The notes below the pieces were generated by a model. That model searched no databases. It was not told where the DNA came from and saw only the letters and a program-made list of their open reading frames with translations. From Pseudoduganella dura (GTDB taxonomy: Bacteria; Pseudomonadota; Gammaproteobacteria; Burkholderiales; Burkholderiaceae_D): a stretch of 64,000 nt of DNA. Shown here piece by piece: positions 17,209 through 26,496 of the stretch. The stretch spans positions 6,324,001 to 6,388,000 of the forward strand of contig NZ_WNWM01000002.1 of NCBI RefSeq assembly GCF_009727155.1, written 5' to 3'. The translations under genes and the position numbers were made by a program. Numbering within the stretch: position 1 is the first letter of the stretch; each line of letters opens with the position of its first letter.

Positions 17209-19032
17209 GTGTCGAGCCGCCAACTGTATTCCCGCCTGCTGCTGCAATTTAAGCCTTATTCCGGCGTGCTGGTCGCCACTCTGGTGGCCGTCGGCATCGC
17301 GTCGCTGACCGATGTATTGCTGATCGGGCAGTTGCAGAACGTGGTGGATTCGCTGCGGCCGGAGGGCATCGCGCACGGCGCCGAGGCCGCCGGCGGCGTG
17401 CTCGCCGCGGTGCGGGCGTGGATCGACCGCCTTCTGCCGGTGTCTCCGGAGCAGGCCGGGCTGTGGGCGATCCCGGCCGTCATCCTGGCGCTCGTCTTCC
17501 TGCGCATGGTGAGCAGCTTCGCCGGCGACTATGGCGCCGCATGGCTCAGCAACCGGGTGCAGGCCGACCTGCGCGAGAAGATGTTCGCGCGCATCCTGCG
17601 CCTGCCAACCGGCTATTTCGACCAGTCGTCGACGGGTACCACGCTGTCGCGCGTGACCTTCGATGCCAACCAGGTGTCGCAGGCGGGCCTGAATGTACTG
17701 AACGTGGCGGTGCGCGATTCCGTTCTCGTGATCGGCTACGTGGTCACGCTGTTCGCGCAGGACTGGCAACTGGCCCTGTTCTGCCTGGCCCTGCTGCCGT
17801 TCGTGGCGGCCGTGGTGACGTTCGCGGGCCGGCGGATGCGCCGGCTGTCGGAAAGCGGGCAGCAGGCGATGGGCGAGCTGACCCGCGTGCTCGACGAAAG
17901 CATCGGCGGCCAGCGCGTGGTGAAGATCTTCGGCGGCCAGAAATACGAGCAGCGCCGCTTCGACGACGTCGTGAAACTGAACCGCCAGCTGGCGGTGAAG
18001 CACGCGGCCACGGCGGCGATGAACTCGGGCGTCATCATGATGCTGCTGGGCGCCACGCTGTCCGCGGTGATCTATTTCGCGATGCTGCGCGCCCAGGCCG
18101 ATGCGCTGACGCCCGGCGCGTTCGTGGCGTTCATCGTCGCGCTGACGGCGATGCAGTCGCCGATCAAGAACCTCACCAAGATCAACGAGCCGCTGCAGCG
18201 CGGCCTGGCGGCGGCGAAATCGGTGTTCGGCCTGATCGATGCGCCGGCCGAGATGGACGACGGCGCCCGGTCGCTCGGTCGGGCCAGCGGCCACATCGAA
18301 CTGTCGTCCGTCAGTTTCCGTTATGGCGCCGGCGATATGGACGCCGCCCCCGCGCTGGCCGGCGTGTCGCTCGACATCCGGGCCGGCGAGACCGTCGCGC
18401 TGGTCGGCGGCTCCGGCAGCGGCAAGACCACGCTGGCCAGTCTGCTGCCGCGCTTCTACGACGTGACGGGCGGCCGCATCCTGCTCGACGGCGTGGACGT
18501 GCGCGATTATCGGCTGTCCGACCTGCGCGCGCAGATCGCGCTGGTGAGCCAGGACGTGGTGCTGTTCAACGACACGCTGGCCGCCAATATCGCCTACGGC
18601 GACCCGGCGCCGGACCAGGCCCGGATCGAGGCCGCGGCGCATGCCGCGCATGCCCATGAATTCATCGTGCGCCAGCCGCAGGGCTACGCCACCGAGGTGG
18701 GCGAGAACGGCTTGCGGCTGTCCGGCGGGCAGCGCCAGCGGCTGGCGATCGCCCGCGCGCTGTACAAGGATGCGCCCATCCTGATCCTCGACGAGGCCAC
18801 CAGCGCGCTCGACACGGAGTCGGAGCGCCTGGTGCAGGCCGCGCTGGAGCGGCTGATGGAAGGCCGCACCACGGTCGTCATCGCGCACCGGCTGTCGACG
18901 ATCGAGAACGCCGACCGGATCGTGGTGATGAACGGCGGCACGATCGCCGAATCCGGCACGCACGAAGTGCTGCTGGCGCAGGGCGGCTTCTACGCGCGGC
19001 TGTACCAGACGCAGAAGCAGCTGACCCACTGA
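17209..19032 (+). CDS. msbA: Lipid A export ABC transporter permease/ATPase (MsbA)
   Basis: A half-transporter of about 607 residues with six N-terminal membrane helices and a C-terminal ATPase; it dimerises and flips lipid A-core across the inner membrane. MsbA-specific stretches include YFDQSSTGTTLSRVTFDANQV, IFGGQKYE and MQSPIKNLTKIN. The ATPase has Walker A GGSGSGKTT, the ABC signature RLSGGQRQR, Walker B ILILDEATSALD and the switch His in VIAHRLST. The start is uncertain. The GTG at 17209 aligns with the family N-terminus and lies after a TACAAT hexamer (17172-17177) that may be the -10; ATGs at 17152 and 17176 are in frame upstream. Confidence 0.9.
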   Translation: MSSRQLYSRLLLQFKPYSGVLVATLVAVGIASLTDVLLIGQLQNVVDSLRPEGIAHGAEAAGGVLAAVRAWIDRLLPVSPEQAGLWAIPAVILALVFLRMVSSFAGDYGAAWLSNRVQADLREKMFARILRLPTGYFDQSSTGTTLSRVTFDANQVSQAGLNVLNVAVRDSVLVIGYVVTLFAQDWQLALFCLALLPFVAAVVTFAGRRMRRLSESGQQAMGELTRVLDESIGGQRVVKIFGGQKYEQRRFDDVVKLNRQLAVKHAATAAMNSGVIMMLLGATLSAVIYFAMLRAQADALTPGAFVAFIVALTAMQSPIKNLTKINEPLQRGLAAAKSVFGLIDAPAEMDDGARSLGRASGHIELSSVSFRYGAGDMDAAPALAGVSLDIRAGETVALVGGSGSGKTTLASLLPRFYDVTGGRILLDGVDVRDYRLSDLRAQIALVSQDVVLFNDTLAANIAYGDPAPDQARIEAAAHAAHAHEFIVRQPQGYATEVGENGLRLSGGQRQRLAIARALYKDAPILILDEATSALDTESERLVQAALERLMEGRTTVVIAHRLSTIENADRIVVMNGGTIAESGTHEVLLAQGGFYARLYQTQKQLTH

Positions 19033-19072
19033 CCGCGGCGTTGTACGCGTCGGTGGGCGCACCGGCGTGCGC

Positions 19073-19924
19073 TCAATCCAGGCTGAGCAGGTAGGCCGCC
19101 ATGTCGCGGGCGTCGCGCTCCGATACGCCCAGGTCGGGCATCGCCGACTGGGGATGCACGGCCTGCGGCGCGCGGATCCAGCGCACCAGGTTGTCCGGCG
19201 AATTCGGCAGGCCGCCGGCCACGTACTTGCGCCGCGCGAGTCCTTTCAGGGGCGGGCCCACGAACGTCGCCGGTCCCGTCACGCCGGGGATCGAATGGCA
19301 GGCCTGGCAGGCATATTGGGTGAGCGCCATGCGGCCGCGTTCCACGTCCGGCGGGCCCGTTACGGGCAGTGGCGGCAACGGCACCGGTTTGCCGGCGCCC
19401 GCCACCACGGCGCGGTAGCGCGCGGCGGTATACGCGGGGTACTGCTGCAGGAATGCCACCACGTCCCACAACTCCTCGTCGCGCAGGTGGAATTCCCATG
19501 CCGGCATGCCGGCCATGCGGATACCGTGCCTGGTGATCCAGTAAAGCTCGCGAGGCTGCCAGCGCCGCGCCGCGTCCACCAGGGGGCCCGGTACGGGCTG
19601 CATGCTCTTGCCGAGCGGCTCCTGCGCCATGCCGGGGGCGCCATGGCACTGCTGGCAATGCTGGTGATACAGGCCGGCGCCGCGCACGGCGCGCGACGCA
19701 TCGGCCAGCGCGGGCGCCCGGATGTGCTTCGCGTGCGCGCGCACCGATTCGCGCATGCCCTTTTCCAGCACCGAGTGCACGGGCTGGATGTGCTGCTGCG
19801 TGGCGGCCACGTTGTACCAGCCGCTTTCCAGTACCAGCCAGCCCGCGAGGCCGCCGATGGCCGCCAGCGAAATGGTGGTGGCGAACGCGGTCTTGAGGAT
19901 CAGGCGGAGTCGGTTGGAAGCCAT
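19073..19924 (-). CDS. Membrane-anchored diheme cytochrome c
   Basis: A 283-residue protein with one N-terminal signal-anchor helix (residues about 10-32) and two cytochrome c domains facing the periplasm. The heme-binding motifs are CQQCH (residues 90-94) and CQACH (206-210), with likely axial methionines in AGMPAW and SAMPDLG. The second domain is strikingly like the single domain encoded by the divergent gene at 20007. It should pass electrons to the adjacent caa3-type oxidase, which is an inference from position and fold. The ATG at 19924 was chosen because it directly precedes the anchor helix. The gene is convergent with msbA. Confidence 0.85.
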   Translation of the reverse strand: MASNRLRLILKTAFATTISLAAIGGLAGWLVLESGWYNVAATQQHIQPVHSVLEKGMRESVRAHAKHIRAPALADASRAVRGAGLYHQHCQQCHGAPGMAQEPLGKSMQPVPGPLVDAARRWQPRELYWITRHGIRMAGMPAWEFHLRDEELWDVVAFLQQYPAYTAARYRAVVAGAGKPVPLPPLPVTGPPDVERGRMALTQYACQACHSIPGVTGPATFVGPPLKGLARRKYVAGGLPNSPDNLVRWIRAPQAVHPQSAMPDLGVSERDARDMAAYLLSLD

Positions 19925-20006
19925 GCAGGGGTGCGCACCGTTGAAAAAAGTCCATGAAGTGTTTGCTTTATTATATGGACTCTTCCAGTTTCTGCAGGAA
20001 CGGTAC

Positions 20007-20396
20007 GTGCGCGAAACAACCCGACGTCGAATCTTTGCAGTCCTGCTGGCCGGGCCGCTCGCCTTCGCCATCGCCGGTTGCGACGACGACGGACCGCAGG
20101 CGCAGCGCGTGGCGGGCGGCGATGTCGAACGGGGCAAGCGGCTGCTGGCGCAGTTCCAGTGCGGCGCCTGCCATTCGATTCCCGGCGTGGAGGCCGCGCG
20201 CAGTACCGCCGGCCCGCCGCTCGATACGTTCGGGCGCCAAAGCTACGTGGCCGGCCACCTGCCGAACTATCCCGAATCGCTGGTGCGGTGGATCGTCGAT
20301 CCGCCGGCCGTCAAGCCGGGCACGCCGATGCCGAACCTGGGCGTGTCGCCCGAGGATGCGCGGCATATGGCCGCTTACCTGTACACATTACGATGA
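20007..20396 (+). CDS. Lipoprotein cytochrome c, first gene of the caa3-type oxidase cluster
   Basis: A 129-residue periplasmic lipoprotein with one heme c. The GTG at 20007 has AGGAA seven bases upstream and yields a lipoprotein signal peptide (ETTRRRIFAVLLAG, lipobox AIAGC with Cys25). The heme site is CGACH at residues 52-56 and the axial Met lies in TPMPNLG. The domain is a close paralogue of the second half of the diheme cytochrome encoded divergently at 19073. The stop overlaps the start of the subunit II gene (ATGA), so it is part of the oxidase operon and probably its direct electron donor. Confidence 0.85.
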   Translation: MRETTRRRIFAVLLAGPLAFAIAGCDDDGPQAQRVAGGDVERGKRLLAQFQCGACHSIPGVEAARSTAGPPLDTFGRQSYVAGHLPNYPESLVRWIVDPPAVKPGTPMPNLGVSPEDARHMAAYLYTLR

Positions 20397-21388
20397 CTGC
20401 GGTAACGATGACGGCGGCTTCGATGACCGTGCCGGCGACACAGGCGCCGCGGCAGTCGGCGCTGGCGCCGGCCGGCCCCGATGCGGCCATCATCGACCAG
20501 CTGGGCTGGACGATGACGATTGGCTCGGCCGTCATCCTCGTCGCCGTGATGGCGCTGCTGGCGAGGGCCATGCGGCCGGGCCGCCCGGTTCCCGCGCGGT
20601 TCTGGATCGTCGGCGGCGGCCTGGTGCTGCCGCTGGCGATCCTGACCGCGCTGCTGGGCTGGAGCCTCGCCAGCACCGCTGGGCTGTCGCGGCCGTCGTC
20701 GCTCACGGCATTGCGCGTGGCCGTGACGGCGAAGATGTGGTGGTGGGAAGTGCGCTACATCGACCCCGCCACGGGGCGCGACGTGGTGCTGGCCAACGAG
20801 ATCCGCCTGCCGGTGGGCCAGCCGGTCTACCTGTCGCTGACATCGGACGATGTGATCCACTCGTTCTGGGTGCCGGCGCTGGCCGGCAAGGTCGACATGG
20901 TGCCCGGCCGCGTGCACGGCCTCACGCTGCGGGCCGACCGCGCCGGCACGTGGCGCGGCCAGTGCGCCGAATTCTGCGGCATCCAGCATGCGAGGATGGC
21001 GCTGCATGTGGTGGCGCAGCCGCCGGCCGAATTCGATGCGTGGCTCGCGGCCCAGGCGGGGCCGGCGGCGGCACCCGCCGCCGCGCAGCTGTTGCGCGGC
21101 AGGCAGGTGTTCCTGGAACGGCGCTGCAATGCCTGCCATGCCGTGCGCGGCGTGGCCGAAGGCACCCGCGATGGCGCTGCAGGAAGTCCTGCTGCGGGGC
21201 CGGACCTGACCCACGTGGGCAGCCGCCTGTACCTGGCGGCCGGCACGCTGCCGGTCCACCAGGGCACGCTGGCCGGCTGGATCGCCGACCCGCAGTCGAT
21301 CAAGCCGGGTGCGCGGATGCCGGCGGCCCGCGGCCTCGAAGGCGATGAACTGCGCGCGCTTGCGGCCTGGCTGGAGTCGCTGAAATGA
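20393..21388 (+). CDS. Cytochrome c oxidase subunit II with fused cytochrome c domain (caa3 type)
   Basis: A 331-residue subunit II. Two membrane helices (about residues 40-60 and 70-92) precede the CuA cupredoxin domain, whose ligands are all visible: His156, then CAEFCGIQHARM (Cys191, Glu193, Cys195, His199, Met202). A C-terminal cytochrome c domain carries CNACH at 245-249 and a Met in ARMPAARG. This layout defines the caa3 oxidase group, where the fused heme c feeds CuA. The N-terminus has no clear signal peptide; the start at 20393 is fixed by the ATGA overlap. Its stop again overlaps the next gene by four bases. Confidence 0.92.
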   Translation: MTAVTMTAASMTVPATQAPRQSALAPAGPDAAIIDQLGWTMTIGSAVILVAVMALLARAMRPGRPVPARFWIVGGGLVLPLAILTALLGWSLASTAGLSRPSSLTALRVAVTAKMWWWEVRYIDPATGRDVVLANEIRLPVGQPVYLSLTSDDVIHSFWVPALAGKVDMVPGRVHGLTLRADRAGTWRGQCAEFCGIQHARMALHVVAQPPAEFDAWLAAQAGPAAAPAAAQLLRGRQVFLERRCNACHAVRGVAEGTRDGAAGSPAAGPDLTHVGSRLYLAAGTLPVHQGTLAGWIADPQSIKPGARMPAARGLEGDELRALAAWLESLK

Positions 21389-23940
21389 CCCGCAGGCTGC
21401 CCAGCACGGTGCCGCGCCCGCCCGGGGAGCTGGAGCGGCTGGAGGCGGTATGGCGCACGCCGCAAGGCTGGCGCCTGCTCAGTTCCGTCAACAACACCAC
21501 GATCGGCCTGCTGTACATCGGCACCTCGCTGCTGTTCTTCGTGCTGGCCGGCGTGCTGGGCCTGCTGATCCGGGCGCAGCTGGCCGTGCCCGAGAACGAC
21601 CTGCTGGGACCGGGCACCTACAACCAGGTTTTCACGATGCACGGCACGGTGATGATGTTCCTGTTCGCGATTCCCGTCGTCGAGGCGGTGGCCGTGTACC
21701 TGCTGCCGGGCATGCTGGGCGCGCGCGACCTGCCGTTCCCGCGGTTGTCCGCGTATGCCTACTGGGCCTATGCGTTCGGCGGCCTGGGTTTTTTCTGCAC
21801 GCTGTTCGTGGGCCTGGCGCCGGATGGCGGCTGGTTCATGTATCCGCCGCTGACCGGCAAGGCGTATTCGCCGGGGCTGAATGCGGACTTCTGGCTGCTG
21901 GGGATCGGCTTCATCGAAATCTCGGCGATCGCCGGTGCCATCGAGCTGATCATCGGCATCCTGTTCACCCGCGCCCCCGGCATGACGCTGGCGCGGATGC
22001 CCGTCTACGCGTGGGCGATGCTGGTGGTGGGGGTGATGATCGTGTTCGCCTTCCCGGCCGTGATCGCCGGCACCGCGCTGCTGGAGCTCGAGCGCGCCTA
22101 CGACTGGCCGTTCTTCGATGCCGCGCGTGGCGGCGATCCGGTCCTGTGGCAGCACCTGTTCTGGTTCTTCGGGCACCCGGAGGTGTACATCATCTTCCTG
22201 CCCGCGGCCGGCATGGTATCGACGATGATTCCCACCATCGCCGGTACCGCGCTGGTCGGCCGGCGCGCCGTGATCGTGGCGATGGTGGCGGTGGGCTTCT
22301 TCAGTTTCGGCCTGTGGGCGCACCACATGTTCGCCACCGGGCTGGGGCACCTGGAAGCGGGTTTCGTGTCGGCGGCCAGCATGGCCGTGGCCGTGCCGAC
22401 GGCGATCCAGGTGTTCGCGTGGATCGGCACGCTGTGGGCCGGCGCATTCAATGGAAGAACCTCGGGGCGCGGCAGGCTGGCGTTGTCACCGCCGGCGCTG
22501 TTCATCCTCGGCTTCATGTTCATCTTCGTGCTGGGCGGCTTGACCGGCGTGATGGTGGCCGTGGTGCCGTTCGACTGGCAGGCGCACGATAGCTACTTCA
22601 TCGTCGCCCACCTTCACTACGTGCTGATCGGCGGCATGGTATTCCCGCTGTTCGCCGCACTGTGCTACTGGCTGCCGCTGGTGAACGGCAACGCGGTGCC
22701 CACCCGGGTGGCGCGCTGGTCGTTCGGGCTGATGTTTGCAGGTTTCAACGTGGCGTTCTTCCCGATGCACATCACCGGCCTGCTCGGCATGCCGCGCCGC
22801 GTGTACACCTATCCTTCAGGCCTGGGCTGGGAAGTGCTCAACATGGTATCGACCGTGGGCGCGTTCGTGTTCGCGTCCGGCGTGGTGCTGTTCTTCGCTG
22901 GCATGGCGCGGGCGCTGGCGAAGAAGGAAAAGGATCCCGGCAATCCGTGGAACGCCGGCACGCTGGAATGGCTGCCGTCGGAATCGTACGCCACGCGCAG
23001 CATTCCCCAGGTGGAGTCGAACGACCCGCTGTGGACCGATCCCGGGCTGATGCGCGAAGTGGAGGAGGGAGCGCACTGGCTGCCGGGCACCGCGACCGGC
23101 AAGCGCGAAACGATCGTCACGACCCCGGTCGGCGCGAAGCTGCGCTACCTGCTGGTGCTGCCGACGGACAGCTGGCTGCCGTTCCTGTCGGCGCTGGGCA
23201 CGGCGGGATTCTTCCTGCTGCTGACCGCGAAACAGACGATGGTGGCGTGGCTGTGCGGCATCGTGGCGATCGTCACGCTGCTGGCGTGGCTGTGGGAGCA
23301 GGACCGTCCCGCCCCGTGCCGCGAAGCGAAGGTCGGCGAGGATGCGGCGGGCGGGGACCTCATGCTGCCGGTCGGCGCGACCGGCGCCGCCAGCCACTCC
23401 TGGTGGGCCACGATCATCATGCTGGTCGTCGATGCCGGCGTGTTCCTGTCGTTCCTGTTCGCCTACGTGCACGTATCGATGCGGCTCGACATCTGCCCGC
23501 CGCCGGGCGCCAGGCTGGCGGCGCCATGGCTGCCGGCGCTGTCCTTCGCGCTGCTGGCGGCAAGCGGCTTGCTGGTCGCGCTGGCGCGGCGGCGGCCACT
23601 GGAAGCGAAGCAGGGCGCACTGCGCTGGCTGTTCGGCGGCGCCCTGGTGCTGGCCATCGCCGGCTTCGGCATCGAGCTGGCCGGGCAGCTGGACAGCGGC
23701 CTGAGTCCCACCCGCCACGCCTGGAGCGCGGCGGTGGCGGCGATGATCGCCTACCAGGGATTGCACGTGCTGCTGTGCGCGATCACCGGCGTTTATGTGA
23801 TCGCCCGCTCGGCGCGCCGGCAACTGACGCCGCACAGCCGCGGCACGCTCGATAACACGGCGCTGATCTGGTATTACACGGTGCTGCAGGGGGCCGTGAC
23901 TGGCGTGGCGATCCATGTCTGGCCGCGGCTGATGGGGTAG
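21385..23940 (+). CDS. Cytochrome c oxidase subunit I-III fusion
   Basis: An 851-residue integral membrane protein in which subunit I (residues 1 to about 560) is fused to a subunit III-like part (about 610-851). Subunit I motifs include FTMHGTVMMFLFAIP (heme a ligand), FWFFGHPEVYIIFLP (CuB His and the proton-channel Glu), LWAHHMF (CuB His pair) and YFIVAHLHYVLIGG (heme a3 and a ligands). It is the catalytic O2-reducing subunit, taking electrons from CuA of the upstream subunit. The III-like half has helices beginning SWWATIIMLVVDAGVF and ends with LDNTALIWYYTVLQGAV. Such fusions are known in some caa3 oxidases. Together with cyoABCD this gives the window two heme-copper oxidases. Confidence 0.93.
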   Translation: MTRRLPSTVPRPPGELERLEAVWRTPQGWRLLSSVNNTTIGLLYIGTSLLFFVLAGVLGLLIRAQLAVPENDLLGPGTYNQVFTMHGTVMMFLFAIPVVEAVAVYLLPGMLGARDLPFPRLSAYAYWAYAFGGLGFFCTLFVGLAPDGGWFMYPPLTGKAYSPGLNADFWLLGIGFIEISAIAGAIELIIGILFTRAPGMTLARMPVYAWAMLVVGVMIVFAFPAVIAGTALLELERAYDWPFFDAARGGDPVLWQHLFWFFGHPEVYIIFLPAAGMVSTMIPTIAGTALVGRRAVIVAMVAVGFFSFGLWAHHMFATGLGHLEAGFVSAASMAVAVPTAIQVFAWIGTLWAGAFNGRTSGRGRLALSPPALFILGFMFIFVLGGLTGVMVAVVPFDWQAHDSYFIVAHLHYVLIGGMVFPLFAALCYWLPLVNGNAVPTRVARWSFGLMFAGFNVAFFPMHITGLLGMPRRVYTYPSGLGWEVLNMVSTVGAFVFASGVVLFFAGMARALAKKEKDPGNPWNAGTLEWLPSESYATRSIPQVESNDPLWTDPGLMREVEEGAHWLPGTATGKRETIVTTPVGAKLRYLLVLPTDSWLPFLSALGTAGFFLLLTAKQTMVAWLCGIVAIVTLLAWLWEQDRPAPCREAKVGEDAAGGDLMLPVGATGAASHSWWATIIMLVVDAGVFLSFLFAYVHVSMRLDICPPPGARLAAPWLPALSFALLAASGLLVALARRRPLEAKQGALRWLFGGALVLAIAGFGIELAGQLDSGLSPTRHAWSAAVAAMIAYQGLHVLLCAITGVYVIARSARRQLTPHSRGTLDNTALIWYYTVLQGAVTGVAIHVWPRLMG

Positions 23941-23942
23941 GC

Positions 23943-24245
23943 ATGGGCGACCGCTTCTTCCACAAGCTGTGGCAGGGAACCGCGCCGCTGGTACTGTGGG
24001 CAACCCACTTTTTTTTCTGCTACCTGTATGCGGCCAGCGGCTGCCGCCGCGAAACCTGGGCCGTGCTGCTCGGCGTCACGCTGGCCGCGCTGGCGCTGGC
24101 CGGCTGGCTGGTGCGGCAGGGGTGGCAGGGCGGCAAGGAGCCGCGCACGCTGCTGGGGATGGCGCAACTGGGCGGCGCCGTGCTGGCGCTGGTCGCCCTC
24201 GCCTGGAGCGCCATGCCGCTGTTCGTGTTCGGGGCGTGCGCATGA
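23943..24245 (+). CDS. Small membrane protein of the oxidase cluster
   Basis: A 100-residue hydrophobic protein with three predicted helices (about residues 15-30, 38-58 and 75-97). It starts two bases after the fused subunit stop, so it is translationally linked. It resembles in size and place the small subunit IV-like proteins at the end of such oxidase operons; I cannot name the family. The opening HKLWQGTAPLVLWATHFF and a Cys pair (CYLYAASGC) are its most distinct features. Confidence 0.65.
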   Translation: MGDRFFHKLWQGTAPLVLWATHFFFCYLYAASGCRRETWAVLLGVTLAALALAGWLVRQGWQGGKEPRTLLGMAQLGGAVLALVALAWSAMPLFVFGACA

Positions 24246-24319
24246 TGGCGCGGGCATGACGGCGCAAGCGCGATTGCACCGCATGGCATGACATCGGGCC
24301 CGGGTGGCGGGCCGGACTG

Positions 24320-25066
24320 TCAGAACGAGTAGACCAGCGTCACCGATGTCTGCGTGTCGGTATTCTTCTTCTCGACCGGCACGTTGGAGTCGTTGCGCGC
24401 GCTGAAGGCGGCTTTCATCTGCATCGTGCCGTTGATCTTGGCCGACAGCGCCGTCTCGGCCACCGAGTGGGTATTCGACGTGCCTCGCTCGACGGCGACG
24501 GTTTGCGAGAACAGCGCCGAATCGCTGATCTGCCAGCGCATGTTGGCGGCGCCGCGCACCGTCACGCCGTCCTCGTCCTCGCCGGTGGCACGGATGCCCG
24601 AGAAGTAGCCCGGCCCCAGCTCGACTTCGACGATCTTGTCCGGCGATTTGTACAGCCGCTTGGCGCGGCCGACGGACAGCGACGAGTAGCGTGTGTAGGC
24701 GCCGAAGCGGTCGTTCACGTGGGAGCCCAGCACGAACATCCGTTCGCCTTCCTCCATCAGCTTGTAGGCGGCGCGCGCGGAGAACGCGAAGCGCTCGGCC
24801 GAACGCACGTACTTCTCGTCGCCGTCGCTCGTCCGCGTCTGGTCTTCCTTGAAGAAGCCGGTCAGGATGTACTGGTTGCTCCAGTCTTCCAGCTCCTGGC
24901 GGGCATCGATCTTGCCCGTGACGGAGGTACCGGTCGTGTTGCCGGACGTCGTGATGGCGCCCAGTTCGGCGGATGTGCTCCAGGTGCGTTCTTCGATCGT
25001 GTCGGCGCCGAACGCTGCGCCATGCCCGAGGGCCATCGCGAGGATGAGTACAGAACGGAAGGTCAT
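24320..25066 (-). CDS. DUF481 outer-membrane beta-barrel protein
   Basis: A 248-residue protein with a signal peptide (MTFRSVLILAMALGHGAAFG) and a mature part made of alternating amphipathic strands ending in the terminal aromatic signature SVTLVYSF, which marks an outer-membrane barrel. Strands such as WSTSAELGAITTSGNTTG, GKIDARQELEDW and VEVELGPGYFSGIRA match DUF481 (YdiY-like) proteins. Their role is poorly known; some respond to acid or salt. The ATG at 25066 begins the signal peptide, while longer openings are Arg-rich and improbable. It is divergent from the topoisomerase gene. Confidence 0.85.
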   Translation of the reverse strand: MTFRSVLILAMALGHGAAFGADTIEERTWSTSAELGAITTSGNTTGTSVTGKIDARQELEDWSNQYILTGFFKEDQTRTSDGDEKYVRSAERFAFSARAAYKLMEEGERMFVLGSHVNDRFGAYTRYSSLSVGRAKRLYKSPDKIVEVELGPGYFSGIRATGEDEDGVTVRGAANMRWQISDSALFSQTVAVERGTSNTHSVAETALSAKINGTMQMKAAFSARNDSNVPVEKKNTDTQTSVTLVYSF

Positions 25067-25277
25067 CGATTTTCTGTGGCCGGGAAAACAATGGAGCCGG
25101 CATTGTACCGCAGCCTCGCGTTCGCGTCCGTTCGCGGCCCGCCGCCGGGCCGCCCGGCGCATCCGCGCGCGCAGTGAAGCGGAGCGCTGTCGAGTTGTCA
25201 CTTGCTCATGGATGTTGCCCATCGTACGGAGCGCCGAGCGCGGTGGTGCGACACTGGCTACTCCTTGAGGAGCTGCG

Positions 25278-26438
25278 ATGAAACCCGATGAACTGCTTAC
25301 CGATCCTCCGCTGGCGGCGCGCGCCGCGGGATTGCGCTACGTCAGCGACAGCAAGCCCGGCATGTCCCGCGTCGCGGCGAAGGACGGCTTTCGCTACCTG
25401 GACGCCGGCGGCGACCCGGTCGACGACGACGCCACGCTCGCCCGCATCAAGGCGCTGGCGATCCCGCCGGCATGGACCGACGTGTGGATCTGCGCACAGG
25501 CCAACGGCCACCTGCAGGCCACCGGCCGCGATGCGCGCGGCCGCAAGCAGTACCGGTATCACGCGCGCTGGCGCAGCGTGCGCGACGACGTGAAGTATGA
25601 ACGCATGATCGCGTTCGGGCGGGCGCTGCCCGGCATCCGGCAGGCGGTCGACACGGCGCTCAGGCAGCCGGGGCTGCCGCGCGAAAAAGTCCTGGCGACC
25701 GTGGTCTACCTGCTGGAGCACACGATGATGCGGATCGGGAACGAGGAATATGCGCGGGACAACAAGTCCTTCGGCCTGACCACGCTGCGCAACCGCCACG
25801 TGCGGATCGACGGCCGCGAGGTCGGCTTTCGCTTTCGCGGCAAGAGCGGCGTGTATCACGACGTGAAGGTGGCGGACCGCCGCCTGGCCCGCATCATCGA
25901 ACGGATGCGCGACCTGCCGGGCCAGGAGCTGTTCCAGTTCGTCGACGACGACGGCGCCACGCATTCGATCGATTCGTCCGACGTCAACGATTACCTGCGC
26001 ACCATCACCGGCGAGGATTACACGGCCAAGGATTTCCGCACCTGGTCCGGCACCGTGCTGGCCGCGCTGGCGCTGCAGGCGTTCGAGAAATTCGATTCCG
26101 AAACGCAGGCCAAGAAGAACGTCGTGCGCGCCATCGAGTCGGTGGCGAAAAAGCTCGGCAACACGCCGTCGGTGTGCCGCAAGTGCTACGTGCATCCGGC
26201 CGTGCTGGAAGCCTACATGGATGGCGCGGAACTGGCCGCGCTGCGCGTGCGTGCCGAAGAAGAGTTCACCAGCGAGCTGCATGCGCTGCAGCCGGAGGAA
26301 GCGGCCGTGCTGGCGCTGCTGCAGGAGCGCCTGGCGAAGGCCGCGGAAGAGATCCGGCCGGCGAAAGGCAAGACCGGGCGCGCTGCTTTGCGCAAAGGAA
26401 CACGCAAAGGCACACGCGTGCCGGCGGCGCCCGCCTGA
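25278..26438 (+). CDS. DNA topoisomerase IB
   Basis: A 386-residue bacterial type IB topoisomerase of the poxvirus-like group, which relaxes supercoils by a transient 3'-phosphotyrosyl nick. The N-terminal part (GLRYVSDSKPGMSR, IPPAWTDVWIC) is the DNA-clamp region. The catalytic domain shows MMRIGNEEYARDNKSFGLTTL (Arg), FRGKSGVYH (Lys), DFRTWSGT (Arg) and the nucleophile Tyr304 in CRKCYVHP. A Lys/Arg-rich tail of about 25 residues follows. GAGGAG seven bases upstream supports the ATG. It is monocistronic, so its role beyond general topology is not indicated. Confidence 0.95.
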   Translation: MKPDELLTDPPLAARAAGLRYVSDSKPGMSRVAAKDGFRYLDAGGDPVDDDATLARIKALAIPPAWTDVWICAQANGHLQATGRDARGRKQYRYHARWRSVRDDVKYERMIAFGRALPGIRQAVDTALRQPGLPREKVLATVVYLLEHTMMRIGNEEYARDNKSFGLTTLRNRHVRIDGREVGFRFRGKSGVYHDVKVADRRLARIIERMRDLPGQELFQFVDDDGATHSIDSSDVNDYLRTITGEDYTAKDFRTWSGTVLAALALQAFEKFDSETQAKKNVVRAIESVAKKLGNTPSVCRKCYVHPAVLEAYMDGAELAALRVRAEEEFTSELHALQPEEAAVLALLQERLAKAAEEIRPAKGKTGRAALRKGTRKGTRVPAAPA

Positions 26439-26496
26439 GCGACCGGCAAGACGGCCGGCGGCCGCCTGCCGTGCCCGCCGCTTTTACATGCACCTG

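Noticed and set aside
20393..24245. A nitric oxide reductase or cbb3 oxidase
   Set aside because: Subunit II has complete CuA ligands and subunit I has the GHPEVY motif with a standard HH pair, which fits an aa3-type oxidase.
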